A stretch of 64,000 nt of DNA from Streptomyces calvus. GTDB lineage: Bacteria > Actinomycetota > Actinomycetes > Streptomycetales > Streptomycetaceae. Each line of letters opens with the position of its first letter. Within the stretch, counting starts at the first letter, position 1. Where the stretch lies: the NCBI RefSeq assembly GCF_006782915.1, contig NZ_VCNP01000016.1:47189-111188 (forward strand), given 5' to 3'. This document shows positions 27,866 through 36,498 of the stretch, one piece after another. The notes under the pieces are model-generated. The model was not told the origin of the DNA and did not search any database. It saw nothing but the letters and a program-made list of their open reading frames with translations. Both the position numbers and the translations under genes were made by a program.

Positions 27866-28321
27866 TCAGTCCTCCCCGTCCTCGCCGAGCGCGTCCCGCC
27901 AGGCGGGCGTGGCCCGGCCGCCGCGCGTGGTGTCCTCGTCGTCCTCGCGCAGCACCTCGGGGCCGAAGATCCGCTCCCAGTCCAGCTCGAAGCCCTTCAA
28001 CTCCGGCAGGCTGCTGCTGGGTTCGGTGAAGGGCGCCATCGCCTTCATCACATGCCGGTTCATCTTCACGCGCGCCGCGCTCGCCGCCTCCAGGACGCTG
28101 GCGGCCAGCTCCTGCGGAGACATGTCCCGGTACTTGTCCTCCAGGAACTCGATCCCGGTCAGCTCTCCCTGAGGGCCCACGGTGGCGCGGACCGCACGGT
28201 CGGAGGAGAGCACCGCGAACGAGGCCTGCCGCAGCTCGCGCTCGGTACGCGCGACCGCCTCCTGCGCGGCGTGGAGTTCGGCCATCGCCTTCTCCAGTCG
28301 CTTCTCCAGCGGTTCCGTCAC
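27866..28321 (-). CDS. YbaB/EbfC-family protein
   Basis: 151 residues from GTG 28321, chosen because the family begins with a short lead into a long coiled helix (EKRLEKAMAELHAAQ). Next comes a beta hairpin with VGPQGELTGIEF and a final helix (SPQELAASVLEAASAARVK), the typical YbaB layout. An extension after residue 110 contains two acidic clusters. YbaB proteins are nucleoid-associated dimers, and in actinobacteria relatives often sit at the head of WXG100/polymorphic-toxin gene sets, where their role is not settled. It is the first gene of the giant-protein unit and overlaps nothing upstream. Confidence 0.7.
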   Translation of the reverse strand: MTEPLEKRLEKAMAELHAAQEAVARTERELRQASFAVLSSDRAVRATVGPQGELTGIEFLEDKYRDMSPQELAASVLEAASAARVKMNRHVMKAMAPFTEPSSSLPELKGFELDWERIFGPEVLREDDEDTTRGGRATPAWRDALGEDGED

Positions 28322-28801
28322 GCCCGTCCCGCCCTTCTCCTCGCTCCGCCACCGCGACAACCACCGTCATCCACCGCGCCGTTCACACGCGGTGGGGCCC
28401 CGCCGCGCACGCCGCGCCGGGTCCTGACGGACCGTGTCATGGCGAACCGTGTCATGGTCAGATGCCCCGGACATGAACGCATGTGCCGACGAGGTGAACA
28501 GGCCACGACTCCACCAGAACCCTCGACTCCGCAACGCACGCGCGCGCGTCCGTGTTGATCAGCCGGGAGCCCAGAATGCCACACGAACCCTGCACACGGG
28601 GGCCCGCACAGGCTCCGCATCGGCCTCTGACGTGCCCGTTTCCTGCCCGCTTGGAGCACGTTCCGGAAGTGGTGTGACAGGGACGGACAAAGCGGCGGAT
28701 CGGGTGGGACGCGGAAGACGCCACGCCACCCGGTCCGAGGACCGCGCCGCGCGCCGCAGCACTCACGGCGAGCGGTGCACAGCGCCGTGCGGCGGGACCG
28801 T
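28322..28801. other. Intergenic region upstream of the giant-toxin unit
   Basis: 480 bp with no gene I can support. It must carry the promoter of the YbaB-WXG-giant unit. A direct repeat ACCGTGTCATGG occurs twice at about 28431-28457, 15 bp apart. I see no clear -35/-10 pair or terminator. Confidence 0.4.
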
Positions 28802-29725
28802 TCACGGCGCCTTGCGGCGGGGCGGCCCCGCCAGCCGGCCCCGCGTCGCGACCAGCAGCACCAGCGCCGCCACGGCCGACGCGAGCAGGAAGGCGTGGGA
28901 GGCGTACCGGTCAGGCAGCGAGGGGTACATGTCCGACCAGGCCATGGAGATGTAGTTGTTGACGCCGCAGTGGAGCAGCATGACCAGCGGCATGCTCTCG
29001 CCCGACTTGTTGAACACCCAGGTCATGACCACGCTGAAGGCGATCGTCGTGACGACGAACTCCACCGGCTCGATCCACGCCACGTCCGGCCCGCCGCCCC
29101 ACTCGGTGAGGAACAGCGGCAGATGCCACACGCCCCACAGGACACCGACGGTGAAGGTGGCGGTGAGGGTGCCGTAGCGGCTCTGCATGCGCGGCATGGC
29201 GAACTCGCGCCAGCCGGGCTCCTCGGCGAGGCCGGTCGTCACCAACTGGGCCAGCAGAGCCGGCAGATAGGCGGCGAGGACCGCAGCGGACGGCACGTCC
29301 GGTGCGCGGGCGGCCAGTACGGCGGAGGCGAGCGCCAGCGCGCCCGGCACCGCGAGCAGGACCACCAGGTACCAGCGCCATCCGACCCCGAACCGCGTCA
29401 TGCGGGCTCGCCAGGTCCGCAGGCCCGCACGGCCCTCGGTGACTCCGGTGACGAGGAGCGCCGACGTGATCGGGCCGAGGTAGGCGCCGGGCAGGACACC
29501 GAGCAGTTGGGAGGCGCCCTGCCCGCCGGGGAAGGTGAAGTCCCAGACGCCGATGCCGTTCCGGGACAGGATGTACGGCGTCCAGGCCACCCAGCTCAGC
29601 CCGTAGGCCAGCGCGAAGAACCAGGTCAGCGGGCGGCGCCGGATACTGCCGCGCAGCCTCCCGGGCCGGTGCGCGGCCCTGGGGCTCGGCGGGATGCCAG
29701 GACTGACGGGGGCGTGAGCGGTCAC
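28802..29725 (-). CDS. CPBP-family intramembrane metalloprotease
   Basis: 307 residues, about eight hydrophobic segments. CPBP (Abi/Rce1-like) motifs are all present: AEEPGWREF (glutamate pair plus Arg), WGVWHLPLF (His) and LLHCGVNN (His/Asn). These residues form the membrane metal site that cleaves peptides or prenylated substrates in the family. The start is GTG 29725, preceded by GGAAGGA at good spacing; a TTG further upstream is less likely. It is a single gene on the minus strand. Relatives in Gram-positives process bacteriocins or confer self-immunity, but the substrate here cannot be read. Confidence 0.8.
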   Translation of the reverse strand: MTAHAPVSPGIPPSPRAAHRPGRLRGSIRRRPLTWFFALAYGLSWVAWTPYILSRNGIGVWDFTFPGGQGASQLLGVLPGAYLGPITSALLVTGVTEGRAGLRTWRARMTRFGVGWRWYLVVLLAVPGALALASAVLAARAPDVPSAAVLAAYLPALLAQLVTTGLAEEPGWREFAMPRMQSRYGTLTATFTVGVLWGVWHLPLFLTEWGGGPDVAWIEPVEFVVTTIAFSVVMTWVFNKSGESMPLVMLLHCGVNNYISMAWSDMYPSLPDRYASHAFLLASAVAALVLLVATRGRLAGPPRRKAP

Positions 29726-29838
29726 CGCGGTTCCTTCCAAAGGGGTCTGGTCCGACGTGTTTCAGCACACCAGCGCGGCACCCCGGTGGTCATTGCGGCA
29801 CACACCCGGAAGCAGGTACAGCAGGCTGTACCCGACGC

Positions 29839-29880
29839 CCCGACGACCCGACGACCCGACGACCCGACGACCCGACGACC
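29839..29880. repeat. 9-bp tandem repeat (CGACGACCC)
   Basis: About four and a half perfect copies of a 9-mer in the gap between the CPBP protease start and the AraC regulator end. It is probably variable in copy number between strains. Confidence 0.8.
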
Positions 29881-29928
29881 GTCAGGCGCGGGGCCGTTGA
29901 TGCCCGACCGTGTGGGCCGGCCGCCGTG

Positions 29929-30780
29929 TCAGGTGCCGGACGTGCGCCGCGGGGCGGCGGGCCAGGCGACGTCGTCGACCGCGAGCCAGGGCGCGGCGGC
30001 GACGGCCGTGGGGGTCACTCCGGTGAAACCCATGACGTCCCGGTGCAGGTGGGACTGGTCGGCGTAGCCGGTCTCCGCCGCGACGCGGGCGGCGCTGTGG
30101 CCCGCGGCGAGACGGTGGGCCGCATGGTCGAAACGGACCAGCTGCGCCGCGCGTTTGGGCGTGAGGCCGATCTGGGAGCGGAACCGGGACCACAGCCGTT
30201 TGCGGCTCCAGCCGACCTCCGCCGCCAGCGGCTCGACCCGGACCCGGCCGCGGCTGAGCACCATCCGCCGCCAGACGTGGCCGACCTCCGGGTCGACCGG
30301 CCGGCCCGCCTCATGGGCGCGCAGGAGTGCGGCCTCGGCGATCGCGAACCGTTCCTCCCAGGTGGCGGCGGCCCGCAGCCGCTCCTGGGTGCGCCGGGCA
30401 TCGCGTCCCCAGAGGTCGTCGAGGCCGACCACGGCCCCGCCCGCCTCCGGTGCGGCGCGCAGCACCGCGTGCGCGACCACCGGGGACAGCCGGATCTGCA
30501 GGCCGTCGATGGCCCGGCCGCGCACGCGCACGCCACCGGGCCCGAGGCCGAGTACGACGCTGCCGCGCCACTCCCGGACGGCGGCGTCGTCGACGAGCAG
30601 CCCGTCGCCGAAGTCGACGACCAGCGTGACCGCCGGGTACGGGACGATCCGGAGGTCGTCGAGGTACGTCCCGCGGTCACGGAACCCGGCCATACGGACC
30701 CCCGGCAGCCGTCCGGGCGCCGACGGCGTGGTGATGTCCCACCTCTCCGCGGCGTCACGGGCCGGCCCTGAAGGTCGCAT
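29929..30780 (-). CDS. AraC-family transcriptional regulator
   Basis: 283 residues from ATG 30780. An N-terminal sensing region (about 1-160) is followed by a C-terminal double helix-turn-helix: VEPLAAEVGWSRKRLWSRFRS and AARVAAETGYADQSHLHRDV, ending in the family's FTGVTP signature. The effector is unknown. It diverges from the amidase gene with 266 bp between them, so the amidase-cupin pair is a reasonable target. Confidence 0.85.
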   Translation of the reverse strand: MRPSGPARDAAERWDITTPSAPGRLPGVRMAGFRDRGTYLDDLRIVPYPAVTLVVDFGDGLLVDDAAVREWRGSVVLGLGPGGVRVRGRAIDGLQIRLSPVVAHAVLRAAPEAGGAVVGLDDLWGRDARRTQERLRAAATWEERFAIAEAALLRAHEAGRPVDPEVGHVWRRMVLSRGRVRVEPLAAEVGWSRKRLWSRFRSQIGLTPKRAAQLVRFDHAAHRLAAGHSAARVAAETGYADQSHLHRDVMGFTGVTPTAVAAAPWLAVDDVAWPAAPRRTSGT

Positions 30781-31046
30781 GGCTCCAGGCTACGAGCCCG
30801 CGCACCGTCGCCGCCGCCGGGAAACGGTCCGGAACGCGACCCCGGACGCGGCCGAACGCGCCCGCAGTCCAGGCCCGGGTGCGTCCGAATGCAGGCCGCG
30901 GCGCGCCCGAAGCCCCAGCCCCGCTCGTCCGGAAGGCAGGCGGAGCGCGACCGAACCGCCGTCGGGACATTTGTCCAAGACCCGCCCGCGAACCCGCGAC
31001 GACACTGACTCGCCCAGCCCTTCTTCCAGGAGAGGACAGGTTCGCG

Positions 31047-32483
31047 ATGCGCCACCCGATCGACCCGTTCACGCCGGCCGTCGAACTCGCCGCCGCCATA
31101 CGCCGCAAGGAGGTGAGCCCGGTCGAAGTGGCCGTCGGCTGTCTGCAGCGGATGGACCGACTCGACCCCCTGCTCAACGCGTTCTGCCACCGGGCCGACG
31201 ACGACGTCCTCAAGGCCGCCTCCGCGGCGGCCGACGCCGTGGTCCGCGCCGACTCGCCGGACGACCTGCCACCGTTCCACGGCGTCCCGCTGCCCGTGAA
31301 GGATCTCCTCGACGTGGCCGGCTGGCCCACGACCCACGGCTCGGCGGGCGCCGACCCGGCACCGGCGGCGGCGTCGGCTCCGGTGGTGCGACGGTTCGTG
31401 GACGCCGGGTTCGTCCTGCTGGGGAAGACCACCACCTCGGAATTCGGCACGGTGTCGTTCACCGAGAGCGAGGCGCTGGGCATCTCCCGCAACCCGTGGG
31501 ACCCCGACCGCACGCCGGGCGGTTCGTCGAGCGGCGCGGGCGTCGCCGTCGCCGCCGGCCTGGCGCCCCTGGCCCACGCCGCCGACGGCGGCGGGTCGAT
31601 CCGCGTCCCGGCGTCGTGCACCGGCCTGGTCGGGCTCAAGCCGACCCGCGGCCGGGTCACCGACGCGACCGTCGACGTCGAGGGTCTGGGCACCAACGGC
31701 GTGCTGACCCGCTCGGTCGCCGACACCGCGGCCGTCCTGGACGTGCTCGCCCGCCACGACCCCGCCGCCTGGTGGTCGCCGCCGGCACCGCGACGGTCGT
31801 TCGCCGACGCGGTGACCGCGGCCCCGCCGAGGGGCCTGCGGATCGGTGTGCTGGTCGACCCTCCCATCGACGGACTGGCCGTCGACCCGGCGTGCCTGAC
31901 GGCGGTCGACACGACCCTGCGGACCCTGGAAGCGGCCGGCCACCACATCGTCGGCGTTCCTCTTCCGCTGCCGCCGGCGGACGAGTTGGTCTCGACGTTC
32001 ACGACCCTGTGGAACGTCGCCGCCGCCGGAGTGGAACTCGCGCACCCGGACCGCGTGGAGCCCCACAACCGGGTGTTGCGGGAGGCGGCGCGCGCCGTCG
32101 ACTCCTGGGCCTACGCGGAGGCCGTGAAGAGGTCCCAGCACCTGTCGCGGCGCATCGTCGAGGCGTTCGTCACCGGCTTCGACGTCCTCGTCACGCCCAC
32201 GATGGCGTGCCTGCCGCCGGCCGTCGGCTTCTGGCGGACCGAGGGTGACGACGACCCCCTGGCGCCCTTGGTGAAGTGCTACCCGCTGGCGGTGTTCACG
32301 TCGCTGTTCAACGTGACCGGCCAACCGGCGATCTCCGTCCCCGTCCACCACGACGACGCCACCGGCCTGCCCGTCGGCGTCCAACTCGTCGCCGCACCCT
32401 GGCGCGAGGACCTCCTGCTGCAGGTGTCCCGGACCCTCGAACGCGCGCACTCCTGGACCTGCCGCCGCCCGGCACTCGCCTGA
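31047..32483 (+). CDS. Amidase-signature family amidase
   Basis: 478 residues. The Ser-cisSer-Lys triad is visible: K85 in LPVKDLLD, the serine run 160-162 in GGSSSGAG, and nucleophile S184 in DGGGSIRVPAS, followed by LVGLKPTRGR. It hydrolyses an amide to acid and ammonia; aryl- or alkyl-amide substrates are usual for stand-alone members, and the absence of gatB/gatC neighbours argues against a tRNA amidotransferase. The start ATG 31047 is placed by the AGGAGAGGACAGG upstream; a longer open frame to 30879 lacks such a site. A small cupin gene follows after 78 bp. Confidence 0.85.
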   Translation: MRHPIDPFTPAVELAAAIRRKEVSPVEVAVGCLQRMDRLDPLLNAFCHRADDDVLKAASAAADAVVRADSPDDLPPFHGVPLPVKDLLDVAGWPTTHGSAGADPAPAAASAPVVRRFVDAGFVLLGKTTTSEFGTVSFTESEALGISRNPWDPDRTPGGSSSGAGVAVAAGLAPLAHAADGGGSIRVPASCTGLVGLKPTRGRVTDATVDVEGLGTNGVLTRSVADTAAVLDVLARHDPAAWWSPPAPRRSFADAVTAAPPRGLRIGVLVDPPIDGLAVDPACLTAVDTTLRTLEAAGHHIVGVPLPLPPADELVSTFTTLWNVAAAGVELAHPDRVEPHNRVLREAARAVDSWAYAEAVKRSQHLSRRIVEAFVTGFDVLVTPTMACLPPAVGFWRTEGDDDPLAPLVKCYPLAVFTSLFNVTGQPAISVPVHHDDATGLPVGVQLVAAPWREDLLLQVSRTLERAHSWTCRRPALA

Positions 32484-32561
32484 CGACCCCGCAGCCGCAA
32501 CGGACCCACCGGACCCACCGGACCTGCCGGACCTCCGAGAACCGCGAAAGGACCCACCGTC

Positions 32562-32951
32562 GTGACCGTCACCCCGATCGACCTCTTCGCCTCCTTCCTC
32601 CACCTCCGCCAGGACGGCCGTGTCAGCGCCGAACAGCCGGTGTTCGAGCCGGAACGGGACGGCTGGCAGGTGATGACCTTCCACGCGGAGACCGACGCCG
32701 ACGTCCACGGCGACCACTGGGAGATCCACACCTCGGCGGACGAGGTCGTCGCCTGCCTCACCGGCGGCATACGCCTCTTCTTCCGCCCGGAACGGCCGGG
32801 CGACGAGGAGGAGACGACCGAGCTGGCGGCCGGGAGCGCCGTCGTCGTGCCGCGCGGGCGGTGGCACCGCATCGCCCTGGACCGTCCCAGCGACATCATG
32901 TCCGTCACCGTGCCCCGCGGCAGCCGCCTGGAGCAGCGGACCGGCCTCTGA
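32562..32951 (+). CDS. Small cupin-fold protein
   Basis: 129 residues from GTG 32562, preceded by AAAGGA. One cupin barrel: HGDHWEIHTSADEVVACLTG in the first motif region and GSAVVVPRGRWHRI in the second, with two or three possible metal ligands (His and Glu). Members bind a metal and a small ligand and act as isomerases, dioxygenases or sensors. Its place behind the amidase suggests a shared pathway, with no direct evidence of the reaction. It converges on the LacI gene 24 bp away. Confidence 0.7.
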   Translation: MTVTPIDLFASFLHLRQDGRVSAEQPVFEPERDGWQVMTFHAETDADVHGDHWEIHTSADEVVACLTGGIRLFFRPERPGDEEETTELAAGSAVVVPRGRWHRIALDRPSDIMSVTVPRGSRLEQRTGL

Positions 32952-32975
32952 GGACCGGTCGTACGGTGCTCCCGG

Positions 32976-34025
32976 TCACCGTTCCCGGGGAGCCGGGGAC
33001 GGTGCCGGGCCGGTGCTGCCCCGCGGGACGAGTTCCACCGGCAGGACCACGTGCCGCTCCCGGTACGCCTCGGGGTCGTTGATCACGCCGTGGGCCAGCT
33101 CCGCCGCCACCTCGCCGAGCCGGCGGGCCGGCTGGGCCATCGTGGACAGGTCCCACGGTTCGGCCATCGCATGGCCGTCGAAACCGAGGATCGACATCCG
33201 CTGTGGCACCGGGACGTTGCCGCCGCGCAGCACCGTGAGGAGCCTGAAGGCGATGTCGTCCGTCTCGGCGAAGATCGCCGTGGGCGGCTCGGCGAGGCTC
33301 AGCAGCCGCCCCATCGCCGCCTCCAGGCTCGGCCCCTGCCAGTGCGCGACCTGGCAGACCAGGTCGTCGTCCCGGTCGATGCCCGCCTGAGCCAGAGCCG
33401 TGCGGTACCCGTCGAGGCGGGCCCTGCTGCTCCAGGCGAAGCCCGAGGCGTCCGCGGGCTCCAGGTAGGCGATGCGCCGGTGGCCGAGGTTGAGCAGGTA
33501 GCGGGTGCCGCGCTCGGCGGCCTCCACGTCGTCCACGTAGACGCCGGCCCGGCCCTGTTCGTGCTGGCTGACGAAGACCAGCGGCATGCCCAGGTCGTCC
33601 AGGCGGGCGCGTTCCCCGGGGGAGAGCGCGAAGCTGACGACCAGCAGCGCGTCGGCGTTGCGCCGGGCCGGCAGCCGGTCGAAGAACTCGGCGCGCTGCT
33701 CGGCGGTGGTGACGCTGTAGACCAGCATGTCCAGGCCGGCCGAGTTGAGCGCGGGCCCCAGGCCGGCCAGCGCCGCCCCCAGGAACCACGAGTCGAGGTT
33801 GGGCACGAGCACGGCGACCCGGCCCGTGCGCCCGGTGACCAGGCTCGACGCGCTGCGTGAGATCGCGAACGACAGCTCGCGCGCCGCCTTCTCCACGCGC
33901 GCCCTGGTCGCGGGTGACACCGTTGACAGGCCGCGCAGGGTGCGCGAGACGGTCGAGGGAGACACTCCGGCCCGCTGGGCGACATCCGCCAGCGTGGCCC
34001 CCTTCGCAACGGGTTCACCGACCAT
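32976..34025 (-). CDS. LacI-family repressor of the alpha-glucoside operon
   Basis: 349 residues from ATG 34025. N-terminal helix-turn-helix ATLADVAQRAGVSPSTVSRT with the hinge helix at about 50-60, then a periplasmic-binding-protein-like sensor (VAVLVPNLDSWFLG onward, ending in PVELVPRGS). It is divergent from the sugar ABC operon. Two TGACAG-N2-CTGTCA palindromes lie between them, one near its own start and one over the operon's likely start point, which fits sugar-relieved repression of both genes. Confidence 0.88.
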   Translation of the reverse strand: MVGEPVAKGATLADVAQRAGVSPSTVSRTLRGLSTVSPATRARVEKAARELSFAISRSASSLVTGRTGRVAVLVPNLDSWFLGAALAGLGPALNSAGLDMLVYSVTTAEQRAEFFDRLPARRNADALLVVSFALSPGERARLDDLGMPLVFVSQHEQGRAGVYVDDVEAAERGTRYLLNLGHRRIAYLEPADASGFAWSSRARLDGYRTALAQAGIDRDDDLVCQVAHWQGPSLEAAMGRLLSLAEPPTAIFAETDDIAFRLLTVLRGGNVPVPQRMSILGFDGHAMAEPWDLSTMAQPARRLGEVAAELAHGVINDPEAYRERHVVLPVELVPRGSTGPAPSPAPRER

Positions 34026-34069
34026 GTGCGGGACGCTAACACAACGGCCGCCGCACCAGGTCAACGCCG

Positions 34070-34083
34070 TGACAGCACTGTCA
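34070..34083. promoter_or_regulatory. LacI operator 1 (TGACAGCACTGTCA)
   Basis: Inverted repeat with perfect 6-bp arms, 45 bp upstream of the repressor start, placed to control the repressor's own promoter. Confidence 0.65.
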
Positions 34084-34119
34084 TAGCGATCTCTTCCAGT
34101 GACGGCACCGTCGCGACCG

Positions 34120-34163
34120 TTGACACACCATCCGGCACATCCCTACGGTGACAGCGCTGTCAC
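34120..34163 (+). promoter_or_regulatory. Promoter and LacI operator 2 of the alpha-glucoside operon
   Basis: TTGACA at 34120-34125 and TACGGT at 34144-34149 with 18 bp between. GTGACAGCGCTGTCAC, a perfect 16-bp palindrome at 34148-34163, covers the start point, so repressor binding would block initiation. It shares the TGACAG/CTGTCA arms with operator 1. Confidence 0.7.
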
Positions 34164-34192
34164 GAGGCAGTCAGAGAGGGGAGGAGTACGCC

Positions 34193-35521
34193 ATGTCCCT
34201 GCACCGCAGAGCCCTGCTGACGGGCGCCCTGGGCGCCGCCGCGGCAGGTCTGCTGTCCGGCTGCGGCGGGAAGGACCTCGACGACCTGCTCGCGCAGGCC
34301 GCGACCGTCCCCCGCAAGCCGGCCCGGCTGACCTGGTGGGTCTCCGAGATCCCCTCACGGCGGGGCGCCGTCGTCGCGGACCTGATCATCCGCGCCTTCG
34401 AGCGGCGGCATCCCCGCATCCGCGTCTCGAAGATCAACGCGCTGTCCACCTCGGACGGCAACCGCAGCGCCATCGCCACCCAGCTCGCCGGCGGCTCCCC
34501 GCAGCCCGACGTGTACCTGGGCGACACGACGTGGCCCGCGCAGTTCGGTCACTCCGCGCTCGCGCTGCCGGTGGAGAAACTGCTGCCGGACGGCTTCTGG
34601 GACTCCTACCCGCAGGCCCTGCGCAGCGGTTCGACGTACCGGGGCAGCGTCTACGCGGTGCCGTTCTTCACCGACAGCACCTACCTCTTCTACCGCAAGG
34701 ACCTCCTCGCCAAGCACGGGCTGCGCGTTCCCCGCAGCTGGGAGGAGCTGCTGCACACCTCCCGCACGGTGCAGCGGGCCGGTGACACGGAGGCCGGGTT
34801 CCTGTGGCAGGCGGCGGTGACCGAGTCGCTGACGGCCAACGTCACCGAGTTCCTCGCCGACGCGGGCGCCGCCGTCCTGGACGAGCGGGGCGGGCCGGCC
34901 CTGGGCGGAGCGGAGGCGGAGCGGGCGTTCTCGCTGATGGCCGAGTTCACCTCCCGCGGCGTCACGCCCCGCACCGTCGCCACGTACCAGGAGTCCGACT
35001 CGCAGGACGCCTTCGTCAACGGACGCGGGCTGTTCCTGCGCAACTGGTCGTACGCCTGGGTCAACGCCAGTACTCCTCAGGTCTCCCGGGTCGCGGGGAA
35101 GATCGGGGCGGTGCCGCGTCCGGGCTTCGAGGGCACCGGCCGCTCCGGCGTCTCCTGCGCCGGAGGCTGGAGCAACTTCGTCAACCCCAGTTCGCAGGAG
35201 CTGGGCGCCGCCATGGAGTTCGCCCGGTTCTGCGCCTCCGGCGAGGTGCAGCGCCTGCTGGCCCGGGAAGCCGGTGTCGTCCCCGCGATGACCTCCGTGC
35301 TCGACGGCCCGGAGGCGCGCGCCGCCGGCGACCCGACCGTCCTGCGCGCCGCCGACCTGACGCTGGTCTCCCGGCCCGTGCAGACCCCGTACTACCCCCA
35401 GGTCAGCAAGGCGCTGTACACGCCGGCGAACGCGGTCGTGCGCGGCAGCCTCTCCCCCGCGGACGGTGTGCGCGCCGCGCGCGAGGGGCTGCGCACGGCC
35501 CTGGAAGGAAAAGCGCTGTGA
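34193..35521 (+). CDS. Sugar ABC transporter substrate-binding lipoprotein
   Basis: 442 residues. The signal peptide has a twin arginine (R5-R6) and a lipobox LSGC with C24 as the lipidated residue, so it is anchored outside the membrane. The rest follows the family-1 sugar-binding fold (LTWWVSEIP near the start, QPDVYLGDTTWPAQF, YAVPFFTDSTYLFYRKD). Start ATG 34193 follows GGGGAGGAG. The next gene overlaps by 4 bp. With the GH13 glucosidase downstream the ligand is probably an alpha-glucoside or malto-oligosaccharide. Confidence 0.88.
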   Translation: MSLHRRALLTGALGAAAAGLLSGCGGKDLDDLLAQAATVPRKPARLTWWVSEIPSRRGAVVADLIIRAFERRHPRIRVSKINALSTSDGNRSAIATQLAGGSPQPDVYLGDTTWPAQFGHSALALPVEKLLPDGFWDSYPQALRSGSTYRGSVYAVPFFTDSTYLFYRKDLLAKHGLRVPRSWEELLHTSRTVQRAGDTEAGFLWQAAVTESLTANVTEFLADAGAAVLDERGGPALGGAEAERAFSLMAEFTSRGVTPRTVATYQESDSQDAFVNGRGLFLRNWSYAWVNASTPQVSRVAGKIGAVPRPGFEGTGRSGVSCAGGWSNFVNPSSQELGAAMEFARFCASGEVQRLLAREAGVVPAMTSVLDGPEARAAGDPTVLRAADLTLVSRPVQTPYYPQVSKALYTPANAVVRGSLSPADGVRAAREGLRTALEGKAL

Positions 35522-36498
35522 GTTCCGTACTGCACAGGAAGACGGCGAGGACGCCGTCGACAGGCGACGGTGGCGGCCCCGTGACCGGGCGGAGCGCGCC
35601 GCCGGACTCCGTGGCCCGCCGTCGCGCCCGCGCCGGCTGGCTGTTCGCCTCGCCCGCTCTCCTGGTCGTCGCCGCGGTGACGGTCTTCCCCGTCCTCTTC
35701 TCGCTGGTGCTGTCGTTCAGCGAGGTCCGGCTCGAGTACGGCGGCCTGCGGCTCGGCTCGCCCACCCTCGCCCACTACGAGGCGCTGCTGACGCACTCCG
35801 AGTGGTACCGGGCCCTCGCGTTCACCCTGGGCTTCACCGTCGTCTCGGTCTTCGTCGAGCTGGTCCTCGGCACGCTCGTCGCGCTCGTCCTGGAGCGGCT
35901 CGGCGCCGCCCGCGGCTGGATCCTCGCCCTGCTCCTGCTGCCGTGGGCCCTGATCAACGTGATCGCCGCACAGTTGTGGTCGTACCTGTTCAACGGGACG
36001 TACGGCGCGGTGGGCTGGCTGTGCGAGCAGGTGTTCGGCACCCGGCCCGACATCCTCGGTGAGCCGCTGCCCGCGATGGCGGCGATGGTCGTGGTCGACG
36101 TGTGGAAGACGACGCCGTTCGTCGCCATCGTCGTTCTCGCCGGTCTGATGCTGATCCCGGGCGACGTCTACGAGGCGGCCGAGATCGACGGCGCCTCGGC
36201 GTGGACCACGTTCTGGAAGGTCACGCTGCCGCAGTTGCGGCCGATCATCGCCATCGCGGTCCTCTTCCGCATCCTCCAGGCGTTCGGGATCTTCGACCTG
36301 CCGTTCGTGCTGACCCAGGGCGGTCCGGGCACGGCCACCCAGTCGGTGGCGATCCTCGGGTACCGGATCCTCTTCCAGAACCTCGACTTCGGAGGCGGCG
36401 CCGCGGTCGCGGTCACCACCGCCGCCATCGTCCTGGGCTGCTGCCTGTTGTTCCTGCGCGTCTTCCGCGCCCAAGCCGACGAAGGGGGCCGGGCATGA
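35518..36498 (+). CDS. ABC sugar transporter permease, first subunit (MalF-like)
   Basis: 326 residues from GTG 35518, overlapping the binding-protein stop as GTGA. A basic N-terminus is followed by six membrane segments starting at LFASPALLVVAAVTVFPVL. The EAA loop that docks the ATPase is EAAEIDGASAWTTFWKVTLP. It pairs with the next gene. No ATPase gene is in the operon; in Streptomyces a shared ATPase (MsiK) usually serves such transporters. Confidence 0.88.
   Translation: MSSVLHRKTARTPSTGDGGGPVTGRSAPPDSVARRRARAGWLFASPALLVVAAVTVFPVLFSLVLSFSEVRLEYGGLRLGSPTLAHYEALLTHSEWYRALAFTLGFTVVSVFVELVLGTLVALVLERLGAARGWILALLLLPWALINVIAAQLWSYLFNGTYGAVGWLCEQVFGTRPDILGEPLPAMAAMVVVDVWKTTPFVAIVVLAGLMLIPGDVYEAAEIDGASAWTTFWKVTLPQLRPIIAIAVLFRILQAFGIFDLPFVLTQGGPGTATQSVAILGYRILFQNLDFGGGAAVAVTTAAIVLGCCLLFLRVFRAQADEGGRA

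Noticed and set aside
30015..32867. A 950-residue minus-strand frame over the amidase and AraC genes
   Set aside because: It runs antisense to the amidase, which has its full catalytic triad, and overlaps the true AraC gene out of frame.
34804..36498. A longer start for the first sugar permease, running into the binding-protein gene
   Set aside because: The GTG at 35518 gives the normal GTGA overlap and the usual N-terminus; the upstream frame has no domain.
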